DNA of 64,000 nucleotides, taken from Thalassobius vesicularis. GTDB lineage: Bacteria > Pseudomonadota > Alphaproteobacteria > Rhodobacterales > Rhodobacteraceae. This document shows positions 34,968 to 45,233 of the stretch, one piece after another. How positions within the stretch are numbered: the first letter of the stretch is position 1; each line of letters starts with the position of its first letter. The DNA is taken from the NCBI RefSeq assembly GCF_004799325.1, contig NZ_SSMD01000005.1:1-64000 (forward strand), in the 5' to 3' direction. The notes beneath the pieces are model-generated. The model was given only the letters and a program-made list of their open reading frames with translations. It searched no databases and was not told where the DNA came from. The translations under genes and the position numbers were made by a program.

Positions 34968-35738
34968 TCAGAAAAACAGCGGCAGGCCCCGGTACAGGCC
35001 AATTCCCAATGCCATCGCCCCGACCCCGAATGTCAGAATCCGGCGAGGCGCGCGGGCGGCCAGACGTCCACCCAGGAATGCCGCAGGCAATGCGCCGCAG
35101 ACCAGCCCGGCCAAGGGGGCCAGCGTCTGAAGCGCGCCTGCCTCAGCCTCGCCCCAGTGGCCATGCCACAGCATCAGCAGCAGAGTTACAAACACCGACG
35201 CGCTGACCGCCAGTTCGGCCAGGGCCGAGCTGCCAATCGCGCGGCGCGGCTCTAACCCGACACCCAGCAGGGCCGAGGTCACGACCGGGCCCCAGCTGCC
35301 GCCAATCCCTTCCATTAACCCGCCAGCGGCCCCGATCAGCCCCAAGCGGCGCGAGGCGATCAGTCGTGGGGGCCTCCCACGGATGGCGCGGATCAGGATC
35401 AGGACGCCAAGGATCACCAGATAAAGCGACACAAGCCCGTTCAGCCAGGGCGATTTCAGGCCGCTCAGGATCACAGCGCCGCTCAGGCCGCCAAGGACGC
35501 CGCCGATCACCAGAGCGCGGGCAACGCGCCAGTCGATGTTCCCCTGCAAGCCGTGCGACAACCCTGCCGCCAACCCCGTCGGTATCTTGGCGGCGTTGAC
35601 GCTGGCTGAAACCAGCGGCGGTGCAAATCCCTGAAAAAGCAGTACCGCGGAGGAGATAACGCCAAACCCCATGCCCAGGGCTCCGTCGGCGATTTGGGCG
35701 ATGAAGCCAACGATCAAAAAGACCAGAAAATCTTCCAA
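34968..35738 (-). CDS. Sulfite exporter TauE/SafE family permease
   Basis: A 256-aa inner-membrane protein with about eight hydrophobic segments in two repeats, each starting with a family motif: GALGMGFGVISSAVL near the N-terminus and GLMEGIGGSWGPVVTSALL at about residue 140. The family exports small organic or sulfur anions such as sulfite or sulfoacetate; the substrate here is unknown. It diverges from dnaE. Confidence 0.9.
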   Translation of the reverse strand: MEDFLVFLIVGFIAQIADGALGMGFGVISSAVLLFQGFAPPLVSASVNAAKIPTGLAAGLSHGLQGNIDWRVARALVIGGVLGGLSGAVILSGLKSPWLNGLVSLYLVILGVLILIRAIRGRPPRLIASRRLGLIGAAGGLMEGIGGSWGPVVTSALLGVGLEPRRAIGSSALAELAVSASVFVTLLLMLWHGHWGEAEAGALQTLAPLAGLVCGALPAAFLGGRLAARAPRRILTFGVGAMALGIGLYRGLPLFF

Positions 35739-35871
35739 GTTATCCTCGAAAGGAAAGGGATCAGCGATAGATGATACGCGCTGATCAGGCCCACAAGGGG
35801 GGCGTGAAAATATTCCCGTCGGGCGCGCGGTTGCTGTTCACTCGGGGCGTCGCGACGCATAAGCTGGCGGG

Positions 35872-38800
35872 ATGACGGACGCTCCTCGATTCATTCACCT
35901 GCGTGTGCACACGGAATATTCCCTGCTGGAAGGGGCCGTGCGGCTGAAGAAATTGCCTGCCCTGTGTACGGACATGGACATGCCTGCCGTGGCTGTGACG
36001 GATACCAACGCGATGTTCTCGGCGCTGGAATTTTCGGTGACGGCCAAGGACAAGGGCATCCAGCCGATTCTGGGCTGTCAGGTCGATGTCTCGTGGCACC
36101 AGCCCGAACCCGGCGCGAAACAGAAAGACCCCGCGCCGGTGGTTCTGCTGGCCCAGTCCGAGGCGGGGTACGAGAACCTGATGCGCCTGTCGACCTGCCT
36201 TTACGTGGACAAAGGCGGGCAGCTGCCGCAGGTCACGTTCGAGGAGTTGCAGGAGTTTTCGGACGGACTGATCTGCCTGACCGGCGGGGCGCTGGGCCCG
36301 GTCGGGATGGAGCTGCAGGCGGGCCATCGGGACGCAGCCGAGCAGATGCTGCGCAAGCTGGCGGCGATCTATCCGAACCGCTGTTACGTCGAATTGCAGC
36401 GCCACCCCGGCGAAAACGGCCTGCCCGAGGCCGAGCGGCTGACCGAGCGCGGTTTCGTCGAGATGGCCTATGATCTGGGCCTGCCGCTGGTTGCCACCAA
36501 CGACGTCTACTTTCCCAAGGCGGACATGTACGAGGCCCACGACGCGCTGATCTGTATCGCGGAAGGCGCCTATGTCGATCAGGTCGAACCGCGCCGTCGC
36601 CTGACGCCCCAGCACTATTTCAAATCGCAGCAGGAAATGGTCACGCTGTTCGCGGACCTGCCGGAAGCGATAGAAAATACAGTGGAAATCGCGCGCCGTT
36701 GCGCCTTTATGGCGTACAAACGCGCGCCGATCCTGCCCAAATTCGCTGATGACGAGGTCGAGGAACTGCGCAAGCAGTCCTGGGAGGGCCTTGAAAAACG
36801 TCTGGCCGTGATCGAACCCGCCGCCCCGCGCGAGGAATACGAGGAACGCCTGCGGTTCGAGCTGGGCATCATCGAGCAGATGGGATTTCCCGGCTACTTC
36901 CTGATCGTGGCCGACTTCATCAAGTGGTCCAAGGATAACGGCATTCCGGTCGGGCCGGGGCGGGGCTCGGGTGCGGGCTCTCTGGTGGCATACGTGCTGA
37001 CGATCACCGACCTTGACCCGCTGCGCTACAGCCTGCTGTTCGAACGCTTCCTGAACCCGGAACGTGTGTCGATGCCCGACTTCGACATCGACTTCTGCAT
37101 GGACCGGCGCGAAGAAACCATCCGCTACGTCCAGCAGAAATACGGGCGCGACAAGGTGGGGCAGATCATCACTTTCGGTGCGCTGCTGTCCAAGGCCGCT
37201 GTGCGCGACATCGGGCGCGTCTTGCAGATGCCCTATGGCCAGGTGGACCGGCTGTCCAAGCTGATCCCGGTCGAAGGGGTCAAACCCGTCTCGATCGCCG
37301 AGGCGCTGAAGCAAGAGGAGCGCCTGCGCGAAGAGGCCCGCAACGAAGAGGTCGTGAACCGCCTGCTGGAATACGGCCAGCAGGTCGAGGGGCTGTTGCG
37401 CAATGCCTCGACCCACGCGGCGGGTGTGGTGATCGGGGACAGGCCGCTGGACCGGCTGGTGCCGCTGTACCAGGATCCGCGCTCGGACATGCCAGCGACG
37501 CAGTTCAACATGAAATGGGTCGAACAGGCCGGTCTGGTCAAGTTCGACTTTCTGGGCCTGAAGACGCTGACGGTGATTCAGAACGCCGTGAACCTGATCA
37601 AGAAGAACGGCCGCCACCTGCATATCGGGCCGGATGGTTCGCAGCTTTACGACCCGCCCGAAGGGGCCGTGGATGATATCGGCCACATCCCGCTGGATGA
37701 CGAGCCGACCTATCGTCTGTACGCCGACGCGAAAACGGTCGCCGTGTTCCAGGTGGAAAGCTCGGGGATGATGGACGCGCTGCGGCGCATGAAACCGACC
37801 TGTATCGAGGACATCGTGGCGCTTGTGGCGCTGTACCGTCCCGGCCCGATGGAGAACATCCCCACCTATTGCGAGGTCAAGAACGGCCTGCGCGAGATTG
37901 AATCGATCCACCCCACGATCGACAGCATCCTTGCGGAAACGCAGGGCATCATCGTTTACCAGGAACAGGTGATGCAGATCGCTCAGGTCATGGCGGGCTA
38001 CAGCCTTGGCGGCGCTGACCTGCTGCGCCGCGCGATGGGTAAGAAGATCGCCGAGGAGATGGCCAAGGAACGCCCGAAATTCATCGACGGTGCGGCCAAC
38101 ACCCACCAGATCGACGCCAAAAAGGCGGGCGAAGTCTTTGATTTGCTTGAGAAATTCGCCAACTACGGCTTCAACAAATCGCACGCGGCGGCCTATGCGG
38201 TGGTGTCCTACCAGACCGGCTGGCTGAAGGCGAACCACCCGGCCGAGTTCATGGCCGGGGTGATGAACTGCGATATCCACCTGACCGACAAGCTGTCGAT
38301 CTACGCCGAAGAGGTCCGCCGCGGCCTGCAGATCGAGATCGTGCCGCCCTGCGTGAACCGCTCGATGGCGACGTTCGACGTGGTGGATGGCAAACTTGTC
38401 TACGCCCTTGGCGCGCTGAAGAACGTCGGCGTCGAGGCGATGAGACTGGTGGTCGAAGGGCGCGGCGACAAAGCCTTTGCCACGCTGTTCGATTTTGCCC
38501 GCCGGGTGGATCTGAAGAAGGTCGGCAAGCGCCCGCTGGAGATGATGGCCCGTGCCGGGGCCTTCGATCAACTCGACAGCAACCGCCGGCGTGTGTTCGG
38601 GGCGCTGGACGCTCTGGTGGCGTATTCGGCGGCGATCCATGAACAGAAGGCCAGCAGCCAGGTTTCGCTGTTCGGGGATGCGGGCGACGACCTGCCGGAA
38701 CCTCGGATCGCCTCGGTCGACGACTGGATGCCCATCGACAAACTGATGGAAGAGCAAAAGGCCATCGGCTTTTTCCTGTCCGGCCACCCGCTGGACGACT

Positions 38801-39390
38801 ACGCCGCCCCGCTGAAGCGCAAGAAGATCAAGACGATCGAGGACGCCCGCCAGATCGCGGAACGCGAAGGCACGGCGCTGGTCAAGGTCGGCGTCATGGT
38901 CTCGGGCTTCCGCGAGATGAAAAGCTCGAAGGGCAACCGCTATTTCCGGATGAATATTTCCGACAGCACCGGCCAGCTGTCCGGCATCGCCATGTTCGCC
39001 CGCAAGGACGAGGAACTGGCCGCCGCCCGCGCCGTGTTCGAAGGGACCGACCGCGTGGTGCTGACGCTGGAGGCCAAGTTCGAGGAAGGCCAGTTCGACC
39101 CGACGATCCGCTCGGCGGCAACGATGGACACGATCATTTCCGATGCCGGCAGTTCGGGCCTGAAAATCCTGGTCGAGGATGCGGCCGTCATCCAGAGCGT
39201 CGCCAATATCCTCGAAGGCGCGCGCCAGTCCGCCCGCAATGCGGGGCGGGGGCCGGTGTCATTCTGCCTGATGCATCCCGATCTGCCCGGCGAGGTCGAT
39301 ATCGAGGTCGGCGAGGATTACCCCGTCAGCCCGCAGATCAAGGGCGCGATCAAGGCGCTTGGTGGGGTGCTGGACGTCGAGGAAGTCTAA
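35872..39390 (+). CDS. dnaE: DNA polymerase III alpha subunit
   Basis: A 1172-aa replicative polymerase. The N-terminal PHP domain starts FIHLRVHTEYSLLEGAV. The C-family active site has Asp405 and Asp407 (PDFDIDF) and Asp559 (KFDFLGL), each offset by four from the E. coli residues 401, 403 and 555. The fingers include GPGRGSGAGSLVAYVL. The helix-hairpin-helix (KRPLEMMARAGAFD) and OB fold (LVKVGVMVSGFREMKSSKGN) follow. ATG 35872 is the only good start; the ribosome site (CTGGCGGG) is weak. The TauE-dnaE gap of 133 nt includes an ATCAGCG/CGCTGAT inverted repeat. Confidence 0.97.
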   Translation: MTDAPRFIHLRVHTEYSLLEGAVRLKKLPALCTDMDMPAVAVTDTNAMFSALEFSVTAKDKGIQPILGCQVDVSWHQPEPGAKQKDPAPVVLLAQSEAGYENLMRLSTCLYVDKGGQLPQVTFEELQEFSDGLICLTGGALGPVGMELQAGHRDAAEQMLRKLAAIYPNRCYVELQRHPGENGLPEAERLTERGFVEMAYDLGLPLVATNDVYFPKADMYEAHDALICIAEGAYVDQVEPRRRLTPQHYFKSQQEMVTLFADLPEAIENTVEIARRCAFMAYKRAPILPKFADDEVEELRKQSWEGLEKRLAVIEPAAPREEYEERLRFELGIIEQMGFPGYFLIVADFIKWSKDNGIPVGPGRGSGAGSLVAYVLTITDLDPLRYSLLFERFLNPERVSMPDFDIDFCMDRREETIRYVQQKYGRDKVGQIITFGALLSKAAVRDIGRVLQMPYGQVDRLSKLIPVEGVKPVSIAEALKQEERLREEARNEEVVNRLLEYGQQVEGLLRNASTHAAGVVIGDRPLDRLVPLYQDPRSDMPATQFNMKWVEQAGLVKFDFLGLKTLTVIQNAVNLIKKNGRHLHIGPDGSQLYDPPEGAVDDIGHIPLDDEPTYRLYADAKTVAVFQVESSGMMDALRRMKPTCIEDIVALVALYRPGPMENIPTYCEVKNGLREIESIHPTIDSILAETQGIIVYQEQVMQIAQVMAGYSLGGADLLRRAMGKKIAEEMAKERPKFIDGAANTHQIDAKKAGEVFDLLEKFANYGFNKSHAAAYAVVSYQTGWLKANHPAEFMAGVMNCDIHLTDKLSIYAEEVRRGLQIEIVPPCVNRSMATFDVVDGKLVYALGALKNVGVEAMRLVVEGRGDKAFATLFDFARRVDLKKVGKRPLEMMARAGAFDQLDSNRRRVFGALDALVAYSAAIHEQKASSQVSLFGDAGDDLPEPRIASVDDWMPIDKLMEEQKAIGFFLSGHPLDDYAAPLKRKKIKTIEDARQIAEREGTALVKVGVMVSGFREMKSSKGNRYFRMNISDSTGQLSGIAMFARKDEELAAARAVFEGTDRVVLTLEAKFEEGQFDPTIRSAATMDTIISDAGSSGLKILVEDAAVIQSVANILEGARQSARNAGRGPVSFCLMHPDLPGEVDIEVGEDYPVSPQIKGAIKALGGVLDVEEV

Positions 39391-39393
39391 CCC

Positions 39394-39588
39394 TCAGTAA
39401 TGCGGCGGTTTTTCAGGCCCGGTGTAGATATAGCTGCCTTGGTCGGCCTCTTGCATGGCGGCGCGCTCCATCAGCAACTGCACGCGGCGTTCCATCAGGT
39501 CGATGGTTTTCTGCTGCTTGGCGATCATGTCGGACAGGTCGTCCACGGTGCGGATCAGGTGCGCCAGTTTCTCTTCGATCTCGGTCAT
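39394..39588 (-). CDS. slyX: SlyX-like protein
   Basis: 64 aa, MTEIEEKLAHLIRTVDDLSD at the start, a coiled coil through residue about 45 (KQQKTIDLMERRVQLLMERA) and the C-terminal PEKPPHY typical of SlyX. Function unknown; the family forms helical oligomers. The ATG at 39588 follows GGAGGCCCCG. It is convergent with dnaE, 3 nt apart. Confidence 0.85.
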   Translation of the reverse strand: MTEIEEKLAHLIRTVDDLSDMIAKQQKTIDLMERRVQLLMERAAMQEADQGSYIYTGPEKPPHY

Positions 39589-39700
39589 CGGGGCCTCCGG
39601 GTTGTGCGCGCTCTTAGCACGGGGGGGATATCCGGGAAATCCCCATGCGACTTGCCCGGTATGAAAACCTGTAGCAGGGTACGCGCCGGGAGGAGCACGA

Positions 39701-40501
39701 ATGAGCATTCAAATCAGGGACGAGGGCCGCGTCCGCGTGGTCATGATCGATCGCGTGCAGGCCAGAAATGCGGTCAATCCCGCAACGGCGCAGGCCTTGT
39801 ATGCCGCGTTCCGCGAGTTTGACGCAGACGAGGCCGTGGATGTCGCCATTCTGACCGGGGCAGGGGGAACGTTCTGCGCCGGGTTCGATCTGAAGACGGC
39901 GGCGGATGGTTCGGGCGGGGAATGGGTCGGCGCGCTGGACATTCCCGAGGGCTGGAACCCCCGGACCGACCCGATGCCGGGCCCGATGGGCCCCACGCGC
40001 CTGATGCTGTCAAAGCCCGTGATCGCTGCGGTCGAAGGCTTCGCCGTCGCGGGCGGGTTGGAACTGGCGATCTGGTGCGATCTGCGCGTCGCCGCCGAGG
40101 ATGCAACGTTCGGCGTCTATTGCCGCCGCTGGGGGGTGCCGCTGATCGACGGCGGCACCGTGCGCCTGCCCGCGATCATCGGTCAGGGACGGGCGAATGA
40201 TATGGTGCTGACCGGCCGTGCCGTTGGCGCCTCCGAGGCGTCGGCGATGGGGCTGGTCAACCGCGTGGCCCCGCATGGCGGGGCGTTGGCCACGGCACTT
40301 GAGCTGGCCGAAAGTCTGGTGCGCCTTCCGCAGCTGTGCATGCGCGCTGATCACCTGTCCGCGCGCCCGTCTGCGGCGGATTTGGGCGCGTCACTGCGTC
40401 GGGAATGGGCCTCGGCCGGGGTTTTTGCGGCCGAGGGGCAGTCGGGGGCCGCGCGCTTTGCATCGGGCAAGGGACGCGGCGGCTCGTTCGAGGAAATCTG
40501 A
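39701..40501 (+). CDS. Enoyl-CoA hydratase/isomerase (crotonase) family protein
   Basis: A 266-aa crotonase. The oxyanion-hole blocks are AILTGAGGTFCAGFDL and KPVIAAVEGFAVAGGLELAIWCDLRVAAEDATFG. The usual second catalytic Glu (of the GxxxP-E region) appears as CRRWGVPLIDGGTVRLP, so hydratase activity is uncertain. GGGAGGAGCACG precedes the ATG. It stands alone between slyX and hisG; the substrate is unknown. Confidence 0.9.
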   Translation: MSIQIRDEGRVRVVMIDRVQARNAVNPATAQALYAAFREFDADEAVDVAILTGAGGTFCAGFDLKTAADGSGGEWVGALDIPEGWNPRTDPMPGPMGPTRLMLSKPVIAAVEGFAVAGGLELAIWCDLRVAAEDATFGVYCRRWGVPLIDGGTVRLPAIIGQGRANDMVLTGRAVGASEASAMGLVNRVAPHGGALATALELAESLVRLPQLCMRADHLSARPSAADLGASLRREWASAGVFAAEGQSGAARFASGKGRGGSFEEI

Positions 40502-40526
40502 GGAAAGGGCGGCGAAAGGGCCGCCC

Positions 40527-41222
40527 TCAGTCCACCTTCAGCAGCTTGCACAGCTGTTTCATGGCGGTACGTTCCGCCTCGTCCATCGGGGCCTTGCGCG
40601 AGCGGAACAGCGTCGCCTGCGACTTCAGGATCAGCCCGTCCGACAGGATTTTCAGGTGGTTGGCGCGCAGCGTGTCCCCGGTCGAGGTGATGTCGGCCAC
40701 GGCCTCGGCGGTCTCGTTCTTGACGGTGCCTTCGGTCGCGCCCTGGCTGTCGACCAGTTGATAATCGGCCACACCGTTGTCGCGCAGGAATTCCCGCACC
40801 AGCCGGTGGTATTTCGTGGCGATGCGCAGGCGGAACCCGTGCTTGGCCCGGAAGGCAGCCGCCGCCGCGTCCAGATCGTCCAGCGTGTCAACATCAACCC
40901 AGGCGCCGGGGACGGCGATGATCAGGTCGGCGTGGCCAAAGCCCAGCTCGGCCAGTTCCTCGACCTGTTGATCCCACTGGCCCAGCTTTTCGCGCACCAG
41001 ATCAGTGCCGGTGACGCCCAGATGGATGCGCCCGGCGGCCAGTTCACGCGGGATTTCGCCCGCCGACAGCAGCACCAGTTCGACACCGTCCACGCCATCC
41101 ACCGCGCCGGCATATTCGCGGTCCGAGCCGGTGCGCGACAGCGTCACGCCCCGTTCGCCGAACCACTCGAACGTCTTTTCCATCAGACGGCCCTTGGAGG
41201 GAACACCCAGCTTGACGCTCAT
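40527..41222 (-). CDS. hisG: ATP phosphoribosyltransferase, short form
   Basis: A 231-aa catalytic subunit of the first step of histidine synthesis (ATP + PRPP to phosphoribosyl-ATP). The short form lacks the C-terminal regulatory domain, consistent with its dependence on HisZ, encoded immediately upstream. Family blocks include VPSKGRLMEKTFEWF and ADLIIAVPGAWVDVDTLDDL. The ATG overlaps the hisZ stop as ATGA. Confidence 0.95.
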   Translation of the reverse strand: MSVKLGVPSKGRLMEKTFEWFGERGVTLSRTGSDREYAGAVDGVDGVELVLLSAGEIPRELAAGRIHLGVTGTDLVREKLGQWDQQVEELAELGFGHADLIIAVPGAWVDVDTLDDLDAAAAAFRAKHGFRLRIATKYHRLVREFLRDNGVADYQLVDSQGATEGTVKNETAEAVADITSTGDTLRANHLKILSDGLILKSQATLFRSRKAPMDEAERTAMKQLCKLLKVD

Positions 41223-42301
41223 TTGTCTGCCTCCAGTGCCATCAGCAGGCCGGGGCGGATCACGCCGCCCACGGCCGGAATCTCGGTGCCCTGACCCAGC
41301 ACGCGGGTCAGCGCGTCATAGCGCCCGCCGGTCGCAACTGCAGGTAGATCGGCGCGGCCCTCGGCGTAAAAGCCAAAGACGAAGCCGTCATAATATTCCA
41401 TCGAGGTGCGGCCATAGCTGGCTTCGAAATCCAGCCGTTCCACATCGACACCGCGCTTTTGCAGTGCCTTCATCCGGTCCGCGACACGGGCGACGGCGGG
41501 GTTTATTGCAGGCATGTCCACGGCGATGTCGCGCAGGCGCTCCAGCGCGTAGGGCAGGCTTTCGCGCACCGACAGGATCGCGTCCAGCAGCGCCACTTCG
41601 TTGTCCCCGATCGGCGCGGCTTCGGCATCGGCCTTCAGCGTGGCGATCCGGGTCTCGACCTCGGCGCGCGAGCGCAGGCCGATATCCGGCGCGCTGTCGG
41701 CAAAGGGATCGTTGGCGGCCAGCAGGGCGGCGCGGGACGGCGGCACCGGGCTGCGGCCCGAATAGCGGTCGATCAGGGCGCGGAACCGGCGCGGATGCCA
41801 GATATGGCGGCGCAGCGCGGCCTTGCGGGCCTCGGTCGTGTTCAGCCCGCTGACGGCGGCCATCAGAACGCCGATATCCCCGGTCGCAGCACGCAAAGGC
41901 GCATCGCCAAGCGCGCGCAGGATGAACGAGAACACCTCGGCATCGGCATCGGCCGGGTTTTCCCGGTCGAACACCTCGTAGCCCACCTGCGTGTATTCGT
42001 TGGCGCGGTCGGCGTCGTCTTCCTGACGGCGAAACACCTCGCCCGAGTAGGTGTAGCGCGCGGGTTCGGCGCCGTGGGCCATGTGCATCTGCACGACCGG
42101 CACGGTGAAATCGGGGCGCAGCATCTGCTCGCCGCGCAGCGCGTCCGAGGTCACATAGGCGCGGGCCCGGATGTCCTCGCCGTACAGATCCAGCAGGGTG
42201 TCGGCCGGTTGCAGGATCGCGGTTTCGACGACCTGAGCCCCCTCGGCCTCGAACTGGGCGCGCAGGGCGGCGGCCCGGGCGCGGATGGCGGCTCGTTCCA
42301 T
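41219..42301 (-). CDS. hisZ: ATP phosphoribosyltransferase regulatory subunit
   Basis: A 360-aa HisRS paralogue without tRNA-charging function. It has the class II-like core (MLRPDFTVPVVQMHMAHG, ARYTYSGEVFRRQED, ATGGRYDALT) but lacks the anticodon-binding domain. It forms a hetero-octamer with HisG-S and senses histidine. The ATG at 42301 overlaps the hisS stop by one base (TGATG), so hisS, hisZ and hisG are coupled. Confidence 0.95.
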   Translation of the reverse strand: MERAAIRARAAALRAQFEAEGAQVVETAILQPADTLLDLYGEDIRARAYVTSDALRGEQMLRPDFTVPVVQMHMAHGAEPARYTYSGEVFRRQEDDADRANEYTQVGYEVFDRENPADADAEVFSFILRALGDAPLRAATGDIGVLMAAVSGLNTTEARKAALRRHIWHPRRFRALIDRYSGRSPVPPSRAALLAANDPFADSAPDIGLRSRAEVETRIATLKADAEAAPIGDNEVALLDAILSVRESLPYALERLRDIAVDMPAINPAVARVADRMKALQKRGVDVERLDFEASYGRTSMEYYDGFVFGFYAEGRADLPAVATGGRYDALTRVLGQGTEIPAVGGVIRPGLLMALEADK

Positions 42302-43785
42302 CAGTCCTGCCCTTCCAGAATTTCGCGCACCTTGGCGATCAGCTCGGAGCGCGGCACTTCGTACTGGCTGGGGCGTTCCTTCCACTCTTCGAGCGTCGCA
42401 TTGGCCGCGATCTTGGCGCCCAGGATCAGGTCCTTGATCTGCACCACGCCGCGCGCCTTTTCATCGCCGCCTTCGATCACGGCGACAGGGCTGTTGCGCT
42501 TGTCCGCGTATTTCAGCTGGTTGCCGAAGTTCTTGGGGTTGCCCAGATAAACCTCTGCCCGGATGCCGGCGTTGCGCAACTCGGCGACGATGGCTTGATA
42601 ATCCGCCATGCGGTCGCGGTCCATCACGGTGACGACGACGGGGCCGGTGGCCTGAGACTGGATGCGACCCTTTTCGCGCAGGGCGGCCAGCAGGCGATCG
42701 ACGCCAATAGACACGCCGGTGGCGGGCACTTCCTGCCCGGTGAAGCGTTTGACCAGATCGTCGTAACGCCCGCCGCCCGAGACCGAGCCGAACTGACGCT
42801 TGCGGCCCTTTTCGTCGAAGATTTCAAAGGTCAGCTCGGCCTCGAACACGGGGCCGGTGTAATAGCCCAGGCCGCGCACTACCGAGGGGTCGATGTCGAT
42901 CCGGTCCGCGCCGTAGCCCTGCGCCTGCACCAGCTCGGCGATGGTTTCCAGCTCTTCAATCCCGGTCTGACCGATTTTCGAGCCCCCTACGGCGGCGCGC
43001 AGATTGGCCAGCGTTCCGGCAGCATCGGCAGCTTTCGAGGTCAGGAAGGCGATCACCGGTTCGGCCTGATCATCCGACAGGCCAACCCCGTCGATGAACG
43101 CGCCCGAGGCGTCCAGACGGCCCTTGGTCAGCAGCTCGCGCACGCCTTGCTCGCCCACCTTGTCGAACTTGTCGATGGTGCGCAGGACGGCGTCGTGATC
43201 GGCGTTCTCGCCTAGGCCCATCGCCTCTAGCACGCCGTTCAGAACCTTACGGTTGTTGACGCGCACGATGTAGTCGCCGCGTGGAATGCCCACGGTTTCC
43301 AGCGTGTCCGACAGCATCGAGCAGATCTCGGCATCCGCCGCGACCGAAGCCGCGCCCACCGTGTCCGCATCGCATTGATAGAACTGGCGGAATCGGCCGG
43401 GGCCGGGCTTTTCGTTGCGCCAGACCGGGCCCATCGCGTAGCGGCGGTAGGGGGTCGGCAGGTCGTTGCGGTGCTGGGCGTAGACGCGGGCCAAGGGCGC
43501 GGTCAGGTCATAGCGCAGGGCCAGCCAATCGCCATTGCCGTCCTCGTCCGCCTCTTGCCAGGCAAAGACGCCTTCGTTCGGGCGGTCCACGTCGGGCAGG
43601 AATTTTCCCAGCGCCTCGACGGTTTCCACGGCGCTGCTTTCCAGCGCGTCAAAGCCATAGCGATGATAGACCCCGGCGATCTGATGCAGCATCTGGGTGC
43701 GCTCGGTCACCTCGGCGCCGAAATAGTCGCGGAAACCCTTGGGCGTCTCGGCCTTGGGGCGGGGGGCTTTCTTCTCTTTGGCCAT
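42301..43785 (-). CDS. hisS: Histidine--tRNA ligase
   Basis: A 494-aa class II aminoacyl-tRNA synthetase. Motif 2 region [20 protein letters not shown], HisA/HisB blocks ([17 protein letters not shown]) and motif 3 ([21 protein letters not shown]) are present, followed by the anticodon-binding domain (about residue 385 on). It is the divergent alphaproteobacterial type, which matches the tRNA-His in this window (54343-54419) lacking an encoded G-1 and having A73. Confidence 0.96.
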   Translation of the reverse strand: MAKEKKAPRPKAETPKGFRDYFGAEVTERTQMLHQIAGVYHRYGFDALESSAVETVEALGKFLPDVDRPNEGVFAWQEADEDGNGDWLALRYDLTAPLARVYAQHRNDLPTPYRRYAMGPVWRNEKPGPGRFRQFYQCDADTVGAASVAADAEICSMLSDTLETVGIPRGDYIVRVNNRKVLNGVLEAMGLGENADHDAVLRTIDKFDKVGEQGVRELLTKGRLDASGAFIDGVGLSDDQAEPVIAFLTSKAADAAGTLANLRAAVGGSKIGQTGIEELETIAELVQAQGYGADRIDIDPSVVRGLGYYTGPVFEAELTFEIFDEKGRKRQFGSVSGGGRYDDLVKRFTGQEVPATGVSIGVDRLLAALREKGRIQSQATGPVVVTVMDRDRMADYQAIVAELRNAGIRAEVYLGNPKNFGNQLKYADKRNSPVAVIEGGDEKARGVVQIKDLILGAKIAANATLEEWKERPSQYEVPRSELIAKVREILEGQD

Positions 43786-43872
43786 CGCTTTTGGTCCTTG
43801 CCAATGAATTCGTGCCCGCGTCTACCCAATGCAGCCCAAAGGGGCAAGGAGCAGCTTGGCCGCGCCCCGGAA

Positions 43873-45138
43873 TCAATGTTCGCGCGGGTCCCAGTGTTGC
43901 GGGTCTGCGCCGCGACGGCGCAGGCGCAGAGCCAGGCCCAAGGCGACGCCGGTGCCGATGGCGACAGTCAGGTCTACCAGCACGGTCAGCACCAGCGTGA
44001 GGATCAGCAGAACCCGGTCCGAGGGGCGCTCGGCCATGTAGCCGCGCCATTTGTGCGGCTCGGACATGTTCCAGGCGGTCAGGATCAGCAGGGCGGACAT
44101 GGCGGGCAGGGCCATCGCGCCAGCCAGCGGGGCGGCGACGGCCATCATGCCCCAGATCACCAGCGCGTGGATCATCCCGGCCACCGGCGTCTGCCCCCCG
44201 GCGCGGATGTTGGTGGCAGTGCGGGCGATGGCCCCGGTCGCAGGCAGCCCCATGAACAGGGCCGAGGCGACGTTGGCCGCGCCCTGCGCCACCAGCTCGG
44301 CATTGGGTTTGTGGTGGTGGTCGGTCATTCGGTCGGCGACGATGGCGGACAAGAGCGATTCCACCCCCGCCAGAAAGGCGATGACCAGCGCCGAGGGGAG
44401 CAGCTCTTGCAGCCGTTCCAGCGTGACATGGGGCAGTTGTGGTGTCGGCAAAGAGGACGGCAGGGCGCCGAAACGATCTGCAATGGTCTCGACCGGCAGG
44501 CCCGCCAGTACCACAACGCCGGACCCAATCGCCACGGCAACGATCAGCCCCGGCAGGCGCGGGGCGGCGCGGCGGAAGGCCACGATCAGCACCATCGTGC
44601 CTAGCCCGATGGCCAGCGCCCAGGGGTTCAGCGTGTCGCGCGCGGCCCACAAGGCGGGGATCTTGTGGATCAGATCGGCGGCGTCGTGTTCCGGCGTCAG
44701 ACCCATCAGGTCCTTGAGCTGGCTGAACCCGATGATCAGCGCGATCCCGATGGTAAAGCCGTTGATGACCGCCTCGGGGATATGGGCGATCAGCGCGCCC
44801 GCCTTCAGGCGACCAGCGATCAGCAGGATGACCCCGGCCATCAGCGTGGCCAGCACCAGCCCGTCGTAGCCATGTTTGGCGATCACCCCGGCGACGACGA
44901 CGATGAACGCCCCGGTTGGTCCGCCGATCTGCACATGGCTGCCCCCCAGCGCCGAGATCAGGAACCCAGCGACAACCGCCGTCACCAGCCCCTGCGCCGG
45001 GGACGCGCCCGAGGCGATGGCGATCGCCAGCGACAGCGGCAGGGCGACCATCGCAACGGTGATCCCCGCCAGCAGATCGGCGCGAAATGTGGAGCGGTCA
45101 TAGGTTGCAATACTGCTCAGGACCTGAGGTCGGAACAT
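43873..45138 (-). CDS. SulP family anion transporter without STAS domain
   Basis: A 421-aa inner-membrane protein with ten or more hydrophobic segments. The SulP signature lies in DLLAGITVAMVALPLSLAIA and GPTGAFIVVVAGVIAKHG. It stops just after the last membrane segment (LGLALRLRRRGADPQHWDP), so the cytoplasmic STAS domain of most SulP proteins is absent. Substrate (sulfate, bicarbonate or another anion) is undetermined. Confidence 0.88.
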   Translation of the reverse strand: MFRPQVLSSIATYDRSTFRADLLAGITVAMVALPLSLAIAIASGASPAQGLVTAVVAGFLISALGGSHVQIGGPTGAFIVVVAGVIAKHGYDGLVLATLMAGVILLIAGRLKAGALIAHIPEAVINGFTIGIALIIGFSQLKDLMGLTPEHDAADLIHKIPALWAARDTLNPWALAIGLGTMVLIVAFRRAAPRLPGLIVAVAIGSGVVVLAGLPVETIADRFGALPSSLPTPQLPHVTLERLQELLPSALVIAFLAGVESLLSAIVADRMTDHHHKPNAELVAQGAANVASALFMGLPATGAIARTATNIRAGGQTPVAGMIHALVIWGMMAVAAPLAGAMALPAMSALLILTAWNMSEPHKWRGYMAERPSDRVLLILTLVLTVLVDLTVAIGTGVALGLALRLRRRGADPQHWDPREH

Positions 45139-45233
45139 GGCATTCTCTGGGGTGGCCCGGAAATGCGGGCGGCATGGGGATGAATGCCCCGATGCTGCGC
45201 TGCCAACGCTCTCAAATCAAGGAAATTTCCGGC

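Noticed and set aside
35785-38787. 1000-codon minus-strand open frame opposite dnaE, and similar long frames opposite ygiQ, the flavoprotein gene and nrdJ
   Set aside because: These are shadows of GC-rich codon bias. The compositions are His/Arg/Gln-rich without domain motifs, while the plus-strand genes have intact catalytic motifs over the same bases.
41219-42301. hisZ as a second histidyl-tRNA synthetase
   Set aside because: It lacks the anticodon-binding domain and sits between hisS and short-form hisG, the standard place for the regulatory subunit.
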